NCBI GenBank assembly: GCA_027030435.1
Contig: JALVEX010000341.1
Coordinates: 1-8,321 of the forward strand
Reading direction: 5' to 3'
Length of the DNA: 8,321 bases
Source of the DNA: Paracoccaceae bacterium
Lineage (GTDB): Bacteria > Pseudomonadota > Alphaproteobacteria > Rhodobacterales > Rhodobacteraceae
Part shown: positions 6,385 to 8,321 of the stretch, piece by piece
Position numbering within the stretch: position 1 is the first letter of the stretch
Layout: every line of letters begins with the position of its first letter
Translations under genes and position numbers: made by a program
The notes under the pieces: generated by a model
The model's database searches: none
The model's input: only the letters and a program-made list of their open reading frames with translations
What the model was told of the DNA's origin: nothing

Positions 6385-7581
6385 TCACCCCAACGCCTCC
6401 GCGATACGCGCCGCCAGCCTTCTGGCGACGGCATCCTTGCTCATCCGCGGCCATTCCTCGGCGCCGTCATCCGAGATCAGCACCACCGCGTTCTCGGCCC
6501 CGCCCATGATCCCGGTTTCGGGCGAAACGTCATTGGCCACGATCCAGTCACACCCCTTGCGTGCCCGCTTTGCGGCTGCATTCGCCACCACATCATCCGT
6601 TTCCGCCGCAAATCCCACTACAAGGGGGGGGCGCCCCTCCTTCATGCCGGCGATGGCGGCCAGAATATCCGGGTTCTCGGCAAGTTCGAGCCGGGGCAGG
6701 GCGCCCTTGCCATCCTTCTTGATCTTGCTGTCGGAGGCATTTTCCACCCGCCAGTCCGCCACGGCCGCCGCAAACACCGCCGCATCCGCCGGCAGCGCCG
6801 CCTTTACGGCCTTTTCCATCTCGCGCGCGGTTTCCACCGCCACCACATCCACGCCGCCCGGCGGGGCCACATCCGCCGGCCCGGTGATGAAGCTTACCCG
6901 CGCGCCAAGATCGCGCAGCGCGGCCGCGATCGCAGCCCCCTGAGCGCCAGATGAGCGGTTGGCGATGTAGCGCACCGGATCGATCGGCTCGTGAGTGGGG
7001 CCCGATGTCACGATCACATGGCGGCCCGAGAGCGGTCCTTCGCCCAGCGCGGCTCTGATCGCGCCCAGGATCTCCTCGGGCTCGGCCATGCGCCCTGGGC
7101 CGAACTCGCCGCAGGCCATCTCGCCCTCGCCGGGGCCGGCGAAGAGAATGCCGTCAGCCTGCAGCTGTTCCACGTTGCGCCTTGTGGCCGGATGCTCCCA
7201 CATGCGCACATTCATCGCCGGCGCCACCAGCACGCGCTTGTCGGTGGCCAGAAGCAGGGTGGAGGCCAGATCATCGGCAAGCCCCGCCGCCATCTTCGCC
7301 AGAAGATCGGCGGTGGCCGGCGCCACCACCACCAGATCGGCGGCGCGCGAAAGCTCGATATGGCCCATCTCGGCCTCGTCCGTCAGATCGAAGAGATCGC
7401 GATAGACCTTGCCGCCCGCCAGCGCGCCCACCGAAAGGGGCGTGACGAACTCTCCGCCCGCTTTCGTCAGCACCGGGACCACTTCCGCGCCCTCGGCGCG
7501 CAGCAGCCGGATCAGCAATAGCGCCTTGTAGGCCGCGATGCCGCCGCCGATGATCAGAAGTATGCGCCTGCCCTGAAGCAT
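6385..7581 (-). CDS. coaBC: Bifunctional phosphopantothenoylcysteine decarboxylase / phosphopantothenate-cysteine ligase
   Basis: Makes 4'-phosphopantetheine for coenzyme A: the CoaB half joins cysteine to phosphopantothenate using CTP, and the FMN-dependent CoaC half decarboxylates the product. The 398 residues fit the family. CoaC (about 1-180) shows GGGIAAYK (12-19), catalytic His74 in MGHIE, APAMNVRMW (120-128) and catalytic Cys157 in the substrate flap MACGEFGPGRM. CoaB (about 187-398) shows TSGPTHEPIDPVRYIANRSSG (192-212) with Asn208, AAVADW (272-277), KIKK (286-289) and NPDILA. The Lys usually found in SSGKMG/SSGKQG is Ala213 here. The ATG at 7581 is preferred, with AAGGA 8 nt upstream and the typical MLxGRRILL beginning. 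The ATG at 7590 and GTG at 7623 are less likely, the latter lying inside a candidate promoter. First gene of a minus-strand run with dut and moeB. A run of eight C on the coding strand (6624-6631) leaves the frame intact. Confidence 0.97.
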   Translation of the reverse strand: MLQGRRILLIIGGGIAAYKALLLIRLLRAEGAEVVPVLTKAGGEFVTPLSVGALAGGKVYRDLFDLTDEAEMGHIELSRAADLVVVAPATADLLAKMAAGLADDLASTLLLATDKRVLVAPAMNVRMWEHPATRRNVEQLQADGILFAGPGEGEMACGEFGPGRMAEPEEILGAIRAALGEGPLSGRHVIVTSGPTHEPIDPVRYIANRSSGAQGAAIAAALRDLGARVSFITGPADVAPPGGVDVVAVETAREMEKAVKAALPADAAVFAAAVADWRVENASDSKIKKDGKGALPRLELAENPDILAAIAGMKEGRPPLVVGFAAETDDVVANAAAKRARKGCDWIVANDVSPETGIMGGAENAVVLISDDGAEEWPRMSKDAVARRLAARIAEALG

Positions 7582-7611
7582 TCCCGCCATCCTTTCCGCA
7601 TTTCCCGCGCG

Positions 7612-7640
7612 ACTATCCGCCACCCGTGCCCCCTTTGCAA
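7612..7640 (-). promoter_or_regulatory. Candidate sigma-70 promoter for coaBC-dut-moeB
   Basis: On the minus strand TTGCAA (7640-7635) and GATAGT (7617-7612) are 17 bases apart, each matching four of six consensus bases. Transcription would begin near 7605, about 24 bases before the coaBC ATG at 7581. This supports the downstream ATG start over the GTG at 7623. Two moderate boxes in high-GC DNA are weak evidence alone. Confidence 0.35.
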
Positions 7641-7655
7641 GTGCTCCGCCCCCAC

Positions 7656-7684
7656 TGGACGCCGCCTGCCAGCGCGCCTATAGA
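7656..7684 (+). promoter_or_regulatory. Candidate sigma-70 promoter for ileS
   Basis: TGGACG (7656-7661) and TATAGA (7679-7684) are separated by 17 bases, each matching four of six consensus positions. TATAGA lies in one of the few AT-rich patches of the spacer. Transcription would start around 7690, giving a leader of about 140 bases before the ileS ATG. It lies back to back with the candidate coaBC promoter. Confidence 0.35.
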
Positions 7685-7691
7685 GTAGCCC

Positions 7692-7764
7692 ATGACGAAC
7701 CAGCGGTTCCACATACCCCGAATTACCGGCCCGGCGCTCTGATTTTCACGACAGAGCCGCCGGG
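7692..7764 (+). promoter_or_regulatory. ileS leader: short ORF with Ile codons overlapping a strong hairpin
   Basis: An ATG at 7692 opens a 16-codon frame (MTNQRFHIPRITGPAL) ending in TGA at 7740-7742. It has Ile codons ATA (7713) and ATT (7722), whereas Ile in neighbouring genes is nearly always ATC. Its last codons fall in a hairpin: CCGGCGCTCTG (7731-7741) pairs with CAGAG-CCGCCGG (7752-7763) with one bulged base and a 10-nt loop, plus a C7730-G7764 closing pair. No T tract follows, so it is not an intrinsic terminator. The ORF has no clear ribosome-binding site, but it starts about 8 bases after the candidate -10 box and could be leaderless. The hairpin is seen directly; a regulatory role is inference. 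Confidence 0.3.
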
Positions 7765-7832
7765 AGAGTGCATTCGCCAGCTAATGCCCGCCAGAAAACC
7801 CATCTGCCATCACCTGCCAAGGATCGCCCCAA

Positions 7833-8321
7833 ATGTGCGCCGACACGCCTGAAAACAAGAGCGAAACCCCCGATTACAAGGCCACGCTCAACCTGCCGCA
7901 AACCGATTTTCCCATGCGCGCCGGGCTGCCAAAGCGCGAGCCCGAATGGCTGAAGCGCTGGGCGAAGATCGGCGTCTATCACCGTCTGCGGGAAAAGGAA
8001 GGCCGCCCGCCCTTCGTCCTGCATGATGGCCCCCCCTATGCCAACGGCCACCTCCATATCGGCCATGCGCTGAACAAGATCCTGAAGGACATGGTCGTGC
8101 GCAGCCATCAGATGATGGGCCATGATGCGCGCTACGTGCCGGGCTGGGATTGCCACGGGCTGCCGATCGAATGGAAGATCGAGGAGCAATACCGTGCTAA
8201 AGGCAAGGACAAGGACGAGGTGGACATCATCGCCTTCCGTCAGGAATGCCGCAAATTCGCCGAAGGCTGGGTGGATATCCAGCGCGAGGAGTTCAAGCGC
8301 CTCGGCATCACCGGCAACTGG
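7833..8321 (+). CDS. ileS: Isoleucyl-tRNA synthetase, N-terminal part (3' end outside window)
   Basis: Class I aminoacyl-tRNA synthetase that charges tRNA-Ile. Only the first 163 codons are in view, of an expected 900 or more. The N-terminal segment KATLNLPQTDFPMRAGLPKR leads into the Rossmann catalytic domain with HDGPPYANG (64-72), the ATP-binding HIGH signature at 75-78 (HLHIGHALNK) and GWDCHGLPIE (104-113), all characteristic of IleS and not ValS or LeuS. The start ATG at 7833 has AAGGA (7819-7823) 9 nt upstream. The ORF is open to the right edge with no sign of damage. It is transcribed divergently from coaBC, behind a leader containing a hairpin. The KMSKS loop, editing domain and zinc-binding C-terminus lie outside the window. 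Confidence 0.97.
   Translation, partial: MCADTPENKSETPDYKATLNLPQTDFPMRAGLPKREPEWLKRWAKIGVYHRLREKEGRPPFVLHDGPPYANGHLHIGHALNKILKDMVVRSHQMMGHDARYVPGWDCHGLPIEWKIEEQYRAKGKDKDEVDIIAFRQECRKFAEGWVDIQREEFKRLGITGNW

Noticed and set aside
6335..6434. N-terminal extension of dut to 6434
   Set aside because: It would overlap the coaBC end by about 50 bases and add 34 residues unlike any dUTPase. The ATG at 6332 has a good ribosome-binding site and gives the normal length.
5064..6509. 481-codon plus-strand ORF
   Set aside because: It spans the antisense of moeB, dut and the end of coaBC, three genes with complete motifs. It ends in Arg/Pro-rich low-complexity sequence.
7690..7832. T-box riboswitch before ileS
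   Set aside because: I did not see a recognisable T-box core sequence or specifier-loop structure, and no terminator/antiterminator pair. T-boxes are mainly a Gram-positive device.
7746..8189. 147-codon minus-strand ORF at the right end
   Set aside because: It is antisense to ileS, whose HDGPPYANG and HIGH motifs identify the real coding strand.
1..8321. CRISPR array, insertion sequence or defence system
   Set aside because: I found no regularly spaced repeats, no transposase-like frame with terminal inverted repeats, and no nuclease, toxin or modification gene. Only the integrase indicates mobility.

Overview
The window is high-GC bacterial DNA. Its gene content, codon choice and the style of the proteins suggest an alphaproteobacterium, probably of the Rhodobacterales. 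That placement is inferred from family resemblance and was not searched. Most of the window is ordinary chromosome. The left edge looks like the end of an integrated element.

Layout, left to right. (1) 2-910 (+): C-terminal part of a tyrosine recombinase (integrase) whose frame is still open at the left edge. (2) 911-1087: a short spacer with a tandem 12-bp repeat, then tRNA-Cys(GCA) on the minus strand with its 3' end facing the integrase. This is the classic arrangement of an element inserted at a tRNA 3' end, so the element would extend to the left, out of view. (3) 1088-1343: spacer with a strong inverted repeat next to the tRNA and no convincing gene. (4) 1344-5033 (-): a polar amino-acid ABC substrate-binding protein, an internal Rho-independent terminator, one ABC permease, and an M3 (Dcp-type) zinc oligopeptidase overlapping the permease by ATGA. 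(5) 5076-7581 (-): coaBC, dut and a moeB-like gene, reading right to left and closely spaced. (6) 7582-7832: divergent intergenic region with candidate promoters for both directions and a structured leader before ileS. (7) 7833-8321 (+): the first 163 codons of ileS, cut by the right edge.

How the genes work together. CoaBC (coenzyme A synthesis), Dut (dUTP removal) and the MoeB-like adenylyltransferase (sulfur-carrier activation) form a housekeeping run. The downstream unit joins periplasmic amino-acid binding and membrane transport to cytoplasmic peptide breakdown. The hairpin between binding protein and permease fits the usual excess of binding protein over membrane component. No ABC ATPase gene is present, so the transporter must borrow one or have it encoded elsewhere.

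I saw no clearly new multi-gene system. The observations most worth a second look are the integrase/tRNA-Cys junction with its repeats, the ATPase-less transporter coupled to a peptidase, and a possible short leader ORF plus hairpin upstream of ileS.
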